Source of the DNA: an uncultured Collinsella sp.
GTDB lineage: Bacteria; Actinomycetota; Coriobacteriia; Coriobacteriales; Coriobacteriaceae
Direction: 5' to 3'
Assembly: GCA_902494345.1 (NCBI GenBank)
Contig: CABUSV010000015.1
Location: 1 to 56,206 of the forward strand
DNA: 56,206 nucleotides
The translations under genes were made by a program, and so were the position numbers. Below the pieces are notes generated by a model, which saw only the letters and a program-made list of their open reading frames with translations, did not search any database and was not told where the DNA came from. Below, piece after piece: positions 7,502 through 16,264 of this stretch (the stretch's first letter is position 1; every line of letters begins with the position of its first letter).

Positions 7502-8389
7502 CTACCAGCTCAGCAGCTCGTAACCATCCTCGGTCACCACGAGCTGTACCTCGCACTGGGCCGAATCGCTGCCGTCCTTGGTGCGCACGCACCAACCATC
7601 ACCCTTGCTAATCTTGATGTCGGGCGCTCCGGCATTGACCATAGGCTCGATGGTAAAGACCATGCCTGGGGCCATGATGGTGTCCACATCGGGCGCCTCG
7701 GTGGTAAAGCCCACAAACGGGTCCTCGTGGAACTCCTTGCCAATGCCGTGTCCGCCGTACTCGCGCACCACGCTAAAGCCGGCGTCCTCGACGGTCTTCT
7801 GCACGGCCTCGGCCATAACGGAGAGCGGCAGCCACGGCTTGACGGCTGCCAAACCCGCCTCCACGCTGGCGCGGGTGACGTCGACCAGGCGCTGGCGCTC
7901 GGCAGAGACCTCGCCGATGCAGAACATACGGCTCGAGTCGCTAAAGTAGCCGTCCAAGATCGTGGAGCAGTCAACGTTGATGATGTCGCCCTCGTGCAGC
8001 ACGTCCGCATCGCAGGGGATACCGTGACAGACCACGTCGTTGATCGAGGTGCACACGCTCTTGGGGTAGCCCTCGTAGTTGAGGTCGGCCGGCGTGCCAC
8101 CATGCTCGACGGTGTAGTCGTAGATCATCTGGTCGATCTGGTTGGTGGTCATGCCCGCGGCGATGTGCTCGCCTACGTAGTCGAGCACGCCCACGTTGAT
8201 GGCAGCGGAGCGCTTGATGCCCTCGATATCGGCGGGTGTCTTGTAGAGCGTGCGGGGCAGAACCTCCCAGCCCTCTTCCCACAAGCGCTCGAGGCGCTCA
8301 TCAAAGGCGCTATGGCATTTCTTGTATTTCTTGCCGCTGCCGCACCAGCAAGCGTCGTTGCGGCCGGGCACGGGTCCATTGTCAAACAT
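7502..8389 (-). CDS. map: Type I methionine aminopeptidase with N-terminal SEC-C zinc motif
   Basis: This 295-residue enzyme removes the initiator Met from nascent proteins. The N-terminus carries a SEC-C motif, CWCGSGKKYKKCH (Cys14, Cys16, Cys25, His26), which in this family binds zinc and is thought to help ribosome association. The peptidase domain (about 45-295) shows VCTSINDVVCHGIP, the metal-binding NVDCS...DGYFSDSSR Asp region, GGHGIG (His), IEPM (Glu) and QCEVQLVV (Glu), giving the usual two-metal site. AAAGGAAG precedes the ATG. The gene is between a dehydrogenase and a radical SAM gene on the same strand but is separated from both by hairpin repeats, so it is probably transcribed alone. 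Confidence 0.95.
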   Translation of the reverse strand: MFDNGPVPGRNDACWCGSGKKYKKCHSAFDERLERLWEEGWEVLPRTLYKTPADIEGIKRSAAINVGVLDYVGEHIAAGMTTNQIDQMIYDYTVEHGGTPADLNYEGYPKSVCTSINDVVCHGIPCDADVLHEGDIINVDCSTILDGYFSDSSRMFCIGEVSAERQRLVDVTRASVEAGLAAVKPWLPLSVMAEAVQKTVEDAGFSVVREYGGHGIGKEFHEDPFVGFTTEAPDVDTIMAPGMVFTIEPMVNAGAPDIKISKGDGWCVRTKDGSDSAQCEVQLVVTEDGYELLSW

Positions 8390-8440
8390 GGCTAACTTCC
8401 TTTCATTCGCAGCTAGTATAGCCCACCTGCGCGTCGATAA

Positions 8441-8508
8441 AAGTTGCGGTGATATAGTTCTGATTTAAGCGGTTTAACAGCATAAACAGGAACTATATCA
8501 CCGCAACT
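8441..8508. repeat. AAGTTGCGG-family hairpin, copy 3
   Basis: AGTTGCGGTGATATAGTTC (8442-8460) and its exact reverse complement (8490-8508) form a 19-bp perfect stem with a 29-base loop, between the map and radical SAM genes. Confidence 0.85.
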
Positions 8509-8549
8509 GATGGAGCGGGGTGGCGGGCACTAGCTGCTACGTGGTTTTG

Positions 8550-9326
8550 CTAGTAGCTCACCTGGCAGGGAATGCCGAGGGTGCGCACGCGTGCGGCGAT
8601 CGTGTCGAGCACCTCGGGCGCCGCTTTGGCAAGGCCGGAGACCGGCGTCTCGCGCGCCACCGTGTAGATGGTCGCCTCCTGCGGACGAATGCGCTCGAGC
8701 GCCGCGAGCCAAGGGTCGACGTACTCCTCGCCGGTATTGTCGAGAGTCTTGCCCCGGTACTCGCCGGTCAAAAATATCGTCTGGATTATAACGTGACCGT
8801 CAAAGCTTGCGAACGTCTCAATTTGGTGCTCCACATCGTAGGGGCCAACGGGTTGATCGAGCAGCTGGATAAATGCCGGGTCGACCGTATCGAGCTTGAG
8901 GATGTTGTCGTCGACCATCATGAGCGCATCGTGCACCTGGGGACGGTCGGCGCGCGTGCCGTTGGAAAGCACGGCAATCTTGGTGTTTGGGGCAAGCTGG
9001 TCGCGCAGTGCGACGGCCCCGGCGATGGCCTGCGGAAACTCCGGTGCGGCAGTGGGCTCGCCGTTGCCTGCGAAGGTGATCACATCGGGGAGCTCGCCTT
9101 TGGCTGCCATCCCGCACATCTTTGCCTCGAGCGCGTCGAGTACCACGGCAGCTGTGTTGTACGGCTCATGGCAGGGGCGCTCGGCGTTGAGGCCGTTTTC
9201 GCAATATATGCAGTCGAACGTGCAGATTTTGCCGCTGGCCGGCATCATGTTGACGCCGAGCGAGAGACCAAGGCGACGGCTGCGAACGGGCCCAAAGATG
9301 GGGCTGGCATTCAAAAACGTAGACAT
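8550..9326 (-). CDS. Radical SAM protein
   Basis: A 258-residue protein carrying the radical SAM [4Fe-4S] motif CTFDCIYC (Cys35, Cys39, Cys42), preceded by FGPVRSRRLGLSLGVNMMP, a signature of the COG0731 group of Fe-S oxidoreductases related to wyosine-type tRNA enzymes. Further on, TFAGNGEPTAAPEF is the glycine-rich SAM-binding strand. Reaction and substrate are unknown. The start is taken at 9326 because GAGGAG lies 9 bases upstream; an ATG two codons earlier (9332) is possible but very close to that site. The gene appears to be single. Confidence 0.82.
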   Translation of the reverse strand: MSTFLNASPIFGPVRSRRLGLSLGVNMMPASGKICTFDCIYCENGLNAERPCHEPYNTAAVVLDALEAKMCGMAAKGELPDVITFAGNGEPTAAPEFPQAIAGAVALRDQLAPNTKIAVLSNGTRADRPQVHDALMMVDDNILKLDTVDPAFIQLLDQPVGPYDVEHQIETFASFDGHVIIQTIFLTGEYRGKTLDNTGEEYVDPWLAALERIRPQEATIYTVARETPVSGLAKAAPEVLDTIAARVRTLGIPCQVSY

Positions 9327-9497
9327 AGGCATATGCTCCTCAAGACAATTGCGCCTTAGCATAGCATCGGCTCCAAAGCAAGGTGCGGGCTCTTACTTTA
9401 CATGTTTCGTTTTTTCACGTCGCTCATTATGCCGTGCCATGAAAAGCCTCGGGTCGGGTACAGTTAATCTGTTAACAAGTCGTAAGGCAATGCGGGT

Positions 9498-9529
9498 CCA
9501 TCCAGCCGTACTGACGTGCAACTGGATGG
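9498..9529. promoter_or_regulatory. Inverted repeat upstream of the alpha/beta hydrolase gene
   Basis: CCATCCAG (9498-9505) and CTGGATGG (9522-9529) are exact inverted repeats with a 16-base spacer, 22 bases before the start codon. They could be an operator or a leader hairpin. Confidence 0.35.
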
Positions 9530-9551
9530 GCATTGATGATGGGGGCACAAC

Positions 9552-10349
9552 ATGGATTTTACGGTCGAGAATGCGGGCACCACGATCGCCTGTCGCGAAT
9601 ATGCCGGCCCGGATGTGTCGCCTGATACTCCTGCCTTGGTGTGCGTGCACGGCGCTTGTGTCGACGGCGTCTTTTTTGACGCCATCGCCTGCGAGCTCGC
9701 CCGCGACTGTCGCGTCATTGCCTACGACCGCCGCGGTTGCGGCGAGAGCGGCGACGCTGCAGACGGCAGCTACGATCTTGCCGCTCAGGCCGCCGACCTG
9801 CAGGCCGTGATCGAACACGTTGGCGCTCCGACAAATGTGCTTGCGCACAGCGCCGGTACGTTGGTGGCGCTGGAGCTTCTTCGCACCGGACCCCATCTCG
9901 TCGCCCGTGCGATTCTGCATGAGCCGGCTGTATCGGCCGAAGGCATCGGCATGGGCGCAGCTCCGGTTTTGCTCGATATGATTGCGGCTGGAAAGGTTTC
10001 AAGGGCGCTCCGGCTTTTCTTGGGAGCCCTCGGCGACTTGGACCCCGAGGCTTCTGGGACGACCGAAGCGGAAGCCAAACATGCCCTGCGCAATGGTCGT
10101 TGCTTTATGGCCAATGAATATGGGACAAATATGACATATGCTCCCGACTGGGAGCGCGCCCGCGCGTCAAAGGCGGTGTCGGCCGTGTTTTTGGGCGAGC
10201 TTTCGGTCGGTACGCCCCGCGAGGCTGGTGCGCGAGCGGCTGCCGAATATCTCGATTGCCCTCTCGTGACGATCCCGGGCGCGCATAACGGTCTGCGCGA
10301 TCGTCCCGTTACGGCGGCAAACGCCGTTCGCGATGCCTTGAATCGCTAG
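9552..10349 (+). CDS. Alpha/beta-fold hydrolase
   Basis: A 265-residue hydrolase. The oxyanion segment CVHGACVDGVFF (31-42) and nucleophile elbow AHSAGT (98-103, Ser100) are clear; an Ala replaces the usual first Gly of GxSxG. DRRGCGESG (59-67) is typical of the family, and GAHNGLRDRP near the C-terminus supplies the likely catalytic His (about 245). No signal peptide or membrane segment is seen, so it is cytosolic. Substrate cannot be predicted; esterase, lactonase and non-haem peroxidase-like members share this look. A GGGGG run precedes the ATG. It stands alone, upstream of the c-di-GMP-type signalling gene. Confidence 0.85.
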   Translation: MDFTVENAGTTIACREYAGPDVSPDTPALVCVHGACVDGVFFDAIACELARDCRVIAYDRRGCGESGDAADGSYDLAAQAADLQAVIEHVGAPTNVLAHSAGTLVALELLRTGPHLVARAILHEPAVSAEGIGMGAAPVLLDMIAAGKVSRALRLFLGALGDLDPEASGTTEAEAKHALRNGRCFMANEYGTNMTYAPDWERARASKAVSAVFLGELSVGTPREAGARAAAEYLDCPLVTIPGAHNGLRDRPVTAANAVRDALNR

Positions 10350-10560
10350 CACGTTCGATGACCTGCGGGGAGGTGGACTGTTAGCGTTTCGTCATTGTTA
10401 ACGAATACGCCCATAACCGCGCGCCCGCGGCTCCATGACCGCCGTTTGCCAGGTCATAAAAATGTAACGATAATCGCGCGTTTGCCTGCAGCTGTTAGAT
10501 GTTATCCTTGTTCAATTTGATATGTACCGTTGCCGTGCGTAACGATAGAAAGGACCCCAT

Positions 10561-12441
10561 ATGCTCAATAATCACGAGGTCAATCTAACCGACGAGGAGG
10601 CTGCCGCCGAGGTCGCCCGCGTCGCGAAGACCTACCCCGTGGTGCGTTTGCTGTCGGCCGATCAGATTAAGAGCGAGCCTAACTGCTTGCTCGCCGGCGA
10701 TCGGTGCCCTTGTCTGCGTCAGTCAAGCCTTGAGGCCTTGGCGGGCTCCGATGAGGTATCGGAGCGGCTGCTCGACGATGGTACTGAGTACCGCGCTCGC
10801 CTGCGCCCTCTAAGGGTCGAGGGCGAGCCTCACGTCTTGCTGATGGTACGTCCGATTGATGAGCAAGAGGCCGCAAAAGAGGACCCTGTGTACACCGACG
10901 TGCTGACGAGTGTGCGCAATCGCCGATATTACGAGGAAAAGCTTCGTAGCGCCCGCATGGAGGCTGGCGTGGCGGTGATCGACCTTGATGATTTTAAGGT
11001 TTTCAACGATACGTGTGGCCGCCATGCCGGCGACCTTGCGCTCGGTGCTGTGGCGACAGCCATACGCAGCGGCATTCGTTCGACTGACGAACTTGTGCGC
11101 TATGGCTGCGACACGTTTGTAGCCGTTATGCCCGATATTCCCTCCGATGACTTCGCCCGTCGCCTGCGTCAGGTATCCGACGCTGTTCATTCCACGATTA
11201 TTCCGGGCCATGAGCACGTGAGCTTGACGGCATGTGTTGGTGGCGTTCGCATTCATGGCGAGACGGTCGATGAGGGCGTTGGCCGCGCTGTCCAGTTACT
11301 GAGCCGTGCTAAGGCAAAAGCCGGTACGGTCGTGACCCATGCCGATTCCATCGAGGCCTTCCAAAGCGAAAAGCCTTTGGTGCTTATTGCCGATGGCTCC
11401 GAGATGAACCGAGCCATTCTCAACGAGATGCTCAAGGACGAGTATTGCATCCTCGAGGCGGATAACGGTCGTACGGCGCTCGACATGGTCGACCGCCATG
11501 GCGATGAGTTGTCGCTCGTGCTGCTGGACATTCTCATGCCAGGCATGAGCGGGTTTGATGTGCTGGCCGATCTGTCGCGCCGATCGGTTATCGACAATCT
11601 GCCTGTCATCATGATTTCGAGCGAAGATTCCGATGATGTGGTTCTGCGCGCGTACGAGCTAGGTGCCTCGGACTATATCAGCCGCCCGTTTGACTCCCGT
11701 GTCGTGCGCCGCCGCGTGAGCAACACCATCCGTCTATACGCCAAGCAGCGCCGCCTGACGAGTCTGCTGTCCCAGCAGTACAAAGAGCGCGTCAAGAACA
11801 GTCGCATGCTCATCGACATCATGGCCGGCGTCATGGAACTTCGCAATGGCGAGAGCGGCAGGCACGTTACGAACATCGAAAAGCTGACTGAGCTGCTGCT
11901 TGGCTGTCTGGTCCGGCGCAGCGACACCATCTCCCTTGACAATGAGGAACGATCAACAATTGCCCTGGCTTCGGCGCTGCACGATGTAGGCAAGATGTCG
12001 ATTGACGACGCCATTCTCAACAAGCCCGGGCGCCTTACGCCCGAGGAGTTCGAGATTATGAAGACGCATACTACGATCGGCGCCGACATGCTGCTTGAAC
12101 TGGGCCGCCATCACGTCGGCAATGCGCTTTTGGAATATGCGTACCAGATTGCGCGTTGGCACCACGAGCGCTGGGACGGCAAGGGTTATCCCGATGGCCT
12201 TAAGGGCGATGATATCCCCATCGCCGCACAGGTGGTTTCGGTGGCCGACGTGTACGATGCGCTGACGAGCGTGCGCGTGTACAAGGATGCTATTCCGCAC
12301 AAGGAGGCGATCCAGATGATCCTGGACGGTAAGTGCGGCACCTTTAACCCGCTGCTGCTTGACTGCCTGCTCGAGGTGCAAGACCGTATTGCCGAGACGT
12401 TGGCACGCCCCGCCGACGTCGTCGCGTTTCCCACGATTTAG
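10561..12441 (+). CDS. Degenerate GGDEF / receiver / HD-GYP signalling protein
   Basis: A 626-residue cytosolic protein with three signalling domains in order: a PAS-like N-terminus (about 20-105); a GGDEF-type domain (about 112-265) whose active-site motif reads GCDTF (182-186), so cyclase activity is probably lost; a response-regulator receiver (about 272-395) with phosphoacceptor Asp323 in LLDILMPG; and an HD-GYP phosphodiesterase (about 410-610) with HD at 474-475 and HHERWDGKGYP (534-544), which looks intact and would hydrolyse cyclic di-GMP. In the receiver the usual acidic pair is ADG (277-279) and the conserved Lys of KPF is Arg (SRPF, about 374-377), so it is atypical. GAAAGGA precedes the ATG. 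An Hpt protein gene follows 23 bases downstream. Confidence 0.9.
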   Translation: MLNNHEVNLTDEEAAAEVARVAKTYPVVRLLSADQIKSEPNCLLAGDRCPCLRQSSLEALAGSDEVSERLLDDGTEYRARLRPLRVEGEPHVLLMVRPIDEQEAAKEDPVYTDVLTSVRNRRYYEEKLRSARMEAGVAVIDLDDFKVFNDTCGRHAGDLALGAVATAIRSGIRSTDELVRYGCDTFVAVMPDIPSDDFARRLRQVSDAVHSTIIPGHEHVSLTACVGGVRIHGETVDEGVGRAVQLLSRAKAKAGTVVTHADSIEAFQSEKPLVLIADGSEMNRAILNEMLKDEYCILEADNGRTALDMVDRHGDELSLVLLDILMPGMSGFDVLADLSRRSVIDNLPVIMISSEDSDDVVLRAYELGASDYISRPFDSRVVRRRVSNTIRLYAKQRRLTSLLSQQYKERVKNSRMLIDIMAGVMELRNGESGRHVTNIEKLTELLLGCLVRRSDTISLDNEERSTIALASALHDVGKMSIDDAILNKPGRLTPEEFEIMKTHTTIGADMLLELGRHHVGNALLEYAYQIARWHHERWDGKGYPDGLKGDDIPIAAQVVSVADVYDALTSVRVYKDAIPHKEAIQMILDGKCGTFNPLLLDCLLEVQDRIAETLARPADVVAFPTI

Positions 12442-12464
12442 TTTGACCAAAGGAGTTTTGATCC

Positions 12465-12821
12465 ATGATTTCCATGCGTGAGGCGTATGAGAAGATCGGC
12501 GCCAATTATGATGACGCTTGCGGCCGCCTGATGGGCGATGAGATGCTTGCCCGCTTTGCCCTCAAGTTTTTGGATGACGAGAGCATGGACAAGCTGGAAG
12601 TTGCTATGGCGGCAGGAGACGCCAAAGGTGCGTTTATGGCAGCGCACACGCTCAAGGGCGTGAGCCAGAACCTGGGATTCGATAATCTGTACGAGCCGGC
12701 GGTCGTAGTGACCGAAGCGCTGCGTGGCGCCGATGGCGTTGACGGCGCCCGCGAGAGCATGCATGCGTTGCAGCAGCAATATGCGGCTACGATGTCAGCC
12801 CTGCGCGAGGCGGCTGAATAA
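12465..12821 (+). CDS. Hpt-domain phosphotransfer protein
   Basis: A 118-residue all-helical protein with the Hpt motif AAHTLKGVSQNLGF; His61 is the phosphorylatable residue. Such proteins pass phosphate between receiver domains in a phosphorelay. It lies 23 bases after the gene whose product contains a receiver, and AAAGGAG precedes the ATG, so the two are probably co-transcribed and work together. No sensor kinase is in the window, so the phosphate source must be encoded elsewhere. The pair ends at a strong bidirectional terminator. Confidence 0.88.
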   Translation: MISMREAYEKIGANYDDACGRLMGDEMLARFALKFLDDESMDKLEVAMAAGDAKGAFMAAHTLKGVSQNLGFDNLYEPAVVVTEALRGADGVDGARESMHALQQQYAATMSALREAAE

Positions 12822-12862
12822 GGGCTTGCGAGCTTTGATGTGTACCTGCCGCGTATAGGTAA

Positions 12863-12903
12863 AAGGGCGCCCCGTCGGACCATGTGGCTGGCGGGGCGCC
12901 CTT
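12863..12903. terminator. Bidirectional terminator after the Hpt gene
   Basis: AAGGGCGCCCCG (12863-12874) and CGGGGCGCCCTT (12892-12903) form a perfect 12-bp stem between convergent genes. Confidence 0.85.
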
Positions 12904-12924
12904 GTCTGTTGTGTGGTCCGCCAG

Positions 12925-13734
12925 CTAGCGGGCCTGCTTTACCTTGGCCGCTGCCTCGACAAACGACTTCCACAGGTTAAAGTCGGTCTCGAGCGTCTGC
13001 CAGGTGTACTCGGGATGCCATTGCACACCCAGGCAGAACGGCTGGCCCTCGACCTCGATGCACTCGGGAACGCCATCGGTCGCCTGGGCGACCAGGCGCG
13101 TATGCTTACCCAGACGATCGACGCAGCAGTGGTGTGCGGAGTTGGTCTGGATCAGCCTGTGCCCGCCAAGCGCGCGCTCCAGCAGCGAGCCCGGCATGAC
13201 CTCGACAGGGTGCACGGGGTCGTTGAGCACGTGGGTGTGGCGCCACTGCGTGCGACCCTCGCGCGCACCCAGGCTCGGCACGTCCATGCACAGGGTGCCG
13301 CCGGTGGCGACGTTGAGCAGCTGCGTGCCGCGACAGGTGGTAAAGAGTGGCTTTTTGGCGCGGAGCACCTCGCCGACCAGCTTAAACTCAAAGCTATCGC
13401 GGATCTCGCAGCAGAGGGTGGGGTCGTAGGGTCGATCATCGCCCCAGCGCTTGGGGTTGACGTCTGGGCCACCGGGGATGGCAATACCGTCGGCGATATC
13501 GACGTAATGACGGATAACCTCAATGTCCTCGGTGATGGACATCTGCAGCGGCAGGCCACCGGCGGCAAGGATGGCATCGACAAAGACACTTGCGATTTCC
13601 TCGTTGGGGGAGAGCATCTCGCTTAAAAACGGCTTTGCCCCTTCCCAACGCGGGGCCACCAGGATGAGTGGACGGTCGGCGGGGGCAACGTCGACGTGCG
13701 GGGTATAGGACGAGGAAGTACGGGTTCCGATCAT
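12925..13734 (-). CDS. Gamma-glutamyl-gamma-aminobutyrate hydrolase-like class I amidotransferase
   Basis: This 269-residue protein belongs to the PuuD-like branch (Peptidase_C26) of class I glutamine amidotransferase folds. GIAIPGGPDVNP (84-95) is the oxyanion-forming strand, Cys134 in TTCRGTQLLNVATGG is the nucleophile, and GVQWHPEY near residue 240-248 gives the catalytic His and Glu. Family members hydrolyse gamma-glutamyl amides such as gamma-glutamyl-GABA in polyamine catabolism. It is the last of five leftward genes, after an amino-acid ABC importer, which suggests that the imported molecule could be a gamma-glutamyl compound; that link is inference. The ribosome binding site is weak. 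Confidence 0.82.
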   Translation of the reverse strand: MIGTRTSSSYTPHVDVAPADRPLILVAPRWEGAKPFLSEMLSPNEEIASVFVDAILAAGGLPLQMSITEDIEVIRHYVDIADGIAIPGGPDVNPKRWGDDRPYDPTLCCEIRDSFEFKLVGEVLRAKKPLFTTCRGTQLLNVATGGTLCMDVPSLGAREGRTQWRHTHVLNDPVHPVEVMPGSLLERALGGHRLIQTNSAHHCCVDRLGKHTRLVAQATDGVPECIEVEGQPFCLGVQWHPEYTWQTLETDFNLWKSFVEAAAKVKQAR

Positions 13735-13820
13735 AGGTGTTGCTTTCGAATCTGAAGGTGACGGGGCGCATGAGAGGCGTGGGACAACACTTCCGATGAA
13801 TTTGTTCCACGGGATGGCTG

Positions 13821-13850
13821 GTTAGTGGCCCTTAAGTTAGTGGCCCTTAA
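13821..13850. repeat. 15-bp tandem duplication over the ATPase stop codon
   Basis: GTTAGTGGCCCTTAA occurs twice head to tail (13821-13835, 13836-13850). It includes the stop and last codons of the ABC ATPase gene, so the second unit recreates its C-terminus past the stop. Probably a replication slip with no functional effect. Confidence 0.8.
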
Positions 13851-14601
13851 TGGAGTTGAGGAAGTCCTGGGCGCGCTTGGTCTGGGGGTGGTCGAAAAAC
13901 TCGTCGGGTGTGCCGGTTTCCACGATCTGGCCGTCGGCCATAAACACGACGCGGTCGGCCACGCGGCGGGCGAAGTTCATCTCGTGCGTGACGACGATCA
14001 TCGTCATGCCCTGCTGGGCCAGACGGACCATGACCTCGAGCACCTCGTTGATCATCTCGGGGTCCAGCGCGCTTGTGGGCTCGTCAAAGAGCATGGCCTT
14101 GGGCTGCATGGCAAGCGAGCGGGCGATGGCTACGCGCTGTTGCTGACCGCCCGAAAGCTGTGCGGGCACCTTATCGGCCTGCTCGGCCACGCCCACGCGG
14201 CTCAGCAGGTCCATGGCGCGCTCGCTGGCCTCGTCCTTGGAGACGCCCAGCACGTCGACCGGTCCCAGCATGACGTTCTGCAGTACGGTCATATGTGCGA
14301 ACAGGTTGAACTGCTGAAACACCATGCCCAGCTCGGCGCGCATGCGGGCAAGATCCTTGCCTTCCTGCGGCAGGGGCTCGCCCTCGATGAGGATCTCGCC
14401 CGAGTCGATGGTCTCCAGGCGGTTGATGGTGCGGCACATGGTCGACTTGCCCGAGCCCGAGGGGCCGATCACAACGACGACCTCGCCGCGGTCGACCGAG
14501 AGATTGATGTCGTTGAGGACGTGTAGATCGCCATAGTGCTTATCGACGTGCTTGAGCTCGATTAACGGCTGATTGCCGGTGGAAGAGGTGCTCTGTGCCA
14601 T
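13837..14601 (-). CDS. glnQ: Polar amino-acid ABC transporter ATP-binding protein
   Basis: A 254-residue ATPase with Walker A GPSGSGKST (46-54), Q-loop FQQFNLF (about 95-101), signature LSGGQ (149-153), Walker B MLFDEP (Asp173, Glu174) and switch His in VVTHEMNFA. It is of the GlnQ/HisP group that powers import of polar amino acids. AAGGAG stands before the ATG. It follows two permease genes and the binding-protein gene on the same strand, making a full importer. Exact substrate is not determined by sequence; glutamine or glutamate is a reasonable guess. Confidence 0.93.
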   Translation of the reverse strand: MAQSTSSTGNQPLIELKHVDKHYGDLHVLNDINLSVDRGEVVVVIGPSGSGKSTMCRTINRLETIDSGEILIEGEPLPQEGKDLARMRAELGMVFQQFNLFAHMTVLQNVMLGPVDVLGVSKDEASERAMDLLSRVGVAEQADKVPAQLSGGQQQRVAIARSLAMQPKAMLFDEPTSALDPEMINEVLEVMVRLAQQGMTMIVVTHEMNFARRVADRVVFMADGQIVETGTPDEFFDHPQTKRAQDFLNSIKGH

Positions 14602-14637
14602 GGTGCTCGGCTCCTTATGCTTTGAGAACGTGGGTAC

Positions 14638-15471
14638 TTAGCGGATGATGGTCGCGCCAGTGCGCTGCGAAACGTAGACGGCGGCCTTGTTGATCGCGAC
14701 GTTGACGAGGATGTAGATGACCGCGATTACCAGGTAGACCGACACGAGGGCGTCGTAGTTGGTAATGAGCACGCGGGCATTTTGCATGAGGTCGGGGTAG
14801 CTCACCACATAGGCGACGGTGGTGTCTTTGACTACGACCACAAGCTGCGAAATCAACGACGGAATGATAAACCGAATCGCCTGCGGCAACACGATTTTAA
14901 AGGTGATTTTAGCTTTGGAGAGGCCGAGTGCCTGGGCTGCCTCGACCTGGCCGCGCGGCACGGCGTTGACGCCGGCGCGGAAGATCTCGGCGAGTACGCC
15001 GGCGGCAGCGAGCGCGACGGGAAGCGTGAGCATCCAAAACGACGGCAGCGCGATCTTGTACTGGGGCAGCACCAAAAAGAAGAAGTAAATGAACAGCAGG
15101 CTCGGTACGCCGCGGAAGAAATCGGTGAGCAGGCGGCAGACCAGCTGGAGCGGTTTAATGTCGCTGGTACGGCCGAGCATAAGGGCTAAGCCCAGCACCA
15201 GTGCGATGGCGCCAGCGGTGAGTGCGACTTTAACGGTGCCCTCAAAGCCGGCAAGCAGGAACTTCCAGGTGGTGAGGTGCGTAAAGAAATACCAATAGTG
15301 GACCGAAAGCTGACCGGTCACATAAAAGCGCTGCAGCACCAGGACGGCGAGCGCGGCGACGACAACGAGCGAGATAGCGGTGCCGATGCGAATCTTGGCG
15401 CGCATCTTGGGGCCGGGAGCCTCGTAGAGCGCATCGCGCATGGTGAGCGCGGAGGTGGAGTGCTTGCTCAT
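14638..15471 (-). CDS. Amino-acid ABC transporter permease (second)
   Basis: A 277-residue integral membrane protein of the HisMQ/GlnP type (BPD_transp_1). The first ~35 residues are cytosolic, followed by a hydrophobic helix (about 28-48) and a permease core; the cytosolic EAA-type loop VEAAQALGLSKAKITFKIVL contacts the ATPase. Its ATG overlaps the stop of the first permease gene as ATGA, so translation is coupled. It forms the membrane channel together with that partner. Confidence 0.92.
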   Translation of the reverse strand: MSKHSTSALTMRDALYEAPGPKMRAKIRIGTAISLVVVAALAVLVLQRFYVTGQLSVHYWYFFTHLTTWKFLLAGFEGTVKVALTAGAIALVLGLALMLGRTSDIKPLQLVCRLLTDFFRGVPSLLFIYFFFLVLPQYKIALPSFWMLTLPVALAAAGVLAEIFRAGVNAVPRGQVEAAQALGLSKAKITFKIVLPQAIRFIIPSLISQLVVVVKDTTVAYVVSYPDLMQNARVLITNYDALVSVYLVIAVIYILVNVAINKAAVYVSQRTGATIIR

Positions 15472-16127
15472 CGGAGGATCCTCACCTTCTTATCGATGTA
15501 GTTGCCAATGTGGCTCACCACAAAGGCCGTGCCCAGGTAGCCGAGCGCCGAGATAAAGAACGCGGCGACGCCTCCGAGCGAGCGCGTGTTGATGTAGCTC
15601 ACCACGCCGGTGAGCTCCTGCGGTTTAAGCGGCACCTGGCTGCCGAGCGCGGTGGTGAGCATGACGGCGATAAAGAGGTTGGTCATGGGCAGCACGCTCG
15701 AGCGCAGCGCCTGCGGAATCACGATCTTGGCGAGGATACGGCTAAAGCTCATGCCCAGCGAGCGGGCGGCTTCCACCTGGCCGACGCCGACGGTGTTGAT
15801 GCCGCTCATAAAGTTTTCGGAGCCAAAGGCCGAGCCCAAAAGGACCGTGGCGACGATAACGCAGGTGCGATAGGGCAGGACGACCTTGAGCGGCGGCAGC
15901 GCGTAGACGACGATGATAAGCAGTGCGATGCCGGGGATGTTACGGAACACCTGGACATACAGGTCGCCAAAGACGCGCAGCGGCTTGAGCGGCGACACGC
16001 GCATCACGGTGACGGCAACGGCCAGCACCATGGCGATGGCAAATGACTCAAGCGTCATGCCCCAGGTTGCTAGCAGCGCGTCGATATAGTTCTGGCCATA
16101 GAGCGACCAGAGTTCGGAGAGACTCAT
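15468..16127 (-). CDS. Amino-acid ABC transporter permease (first)
   Basis: The 219-residue permease begins MSLSELWSLYGQNYIDALLA. An in-frame extension to 16334 exists, but GGGAGG just upstream of 16127 and the family's usual length favour the shorter form. It carries the EAA-type loop VEAARSLGMSFSRILAKIVI. It pairs with the 14638-15471 permease. Between it and the binding-protein gene lies a hairpin (16151-16176) that probably lowers expression of the membrane parts relative to the binding protein. Confidence 0.9.
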   Translation of the reverse strand: MSLSELWSLYGQNYIDALLATWGMTLESFAIAMVLAVAVTVMRVSPLKPLRVFGDLYVQVFRNIPGIALLIIVVYALPPLKVVLPYRTCVIVATVLLGSAFGSENFMSGINTVGVGQVEAARSLGMSFSRILAKIVIPQALRSSVLPMTNLFIAVMLTTALGSQVPLKPQELTGVVSYINTRSLGGVAAFFISALGYLGTAFVVSHIGNYIDKKVRILR

Positions 16128-16150
16128 GGGACCTCCCGCCGATAAGGAAA

Positions 16151-16176
16151 GGGGCTCCCGTGTGTACGGAAGCCCC
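16151..16176 (-). terminator. Intercistronic hairpin after the binding-protein gene
   Basis: GGGGCTCCCGT (16151-16161) pairs with ACGGAAGCCCC (16166-16176) with one mismatch. Position between the binding-protein and permease genes suits partial termination or 3'-end protection. Confidence 0.6.
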
Positions 16177-16264
16177 GACAACTCAGTGAGGAAACAGTTT
16201 ACCGCAATAAAGCGCATCGTGCGTTTCCATATGGTTTCATTGTGGCCGTTACCAGGCTCGCTGC

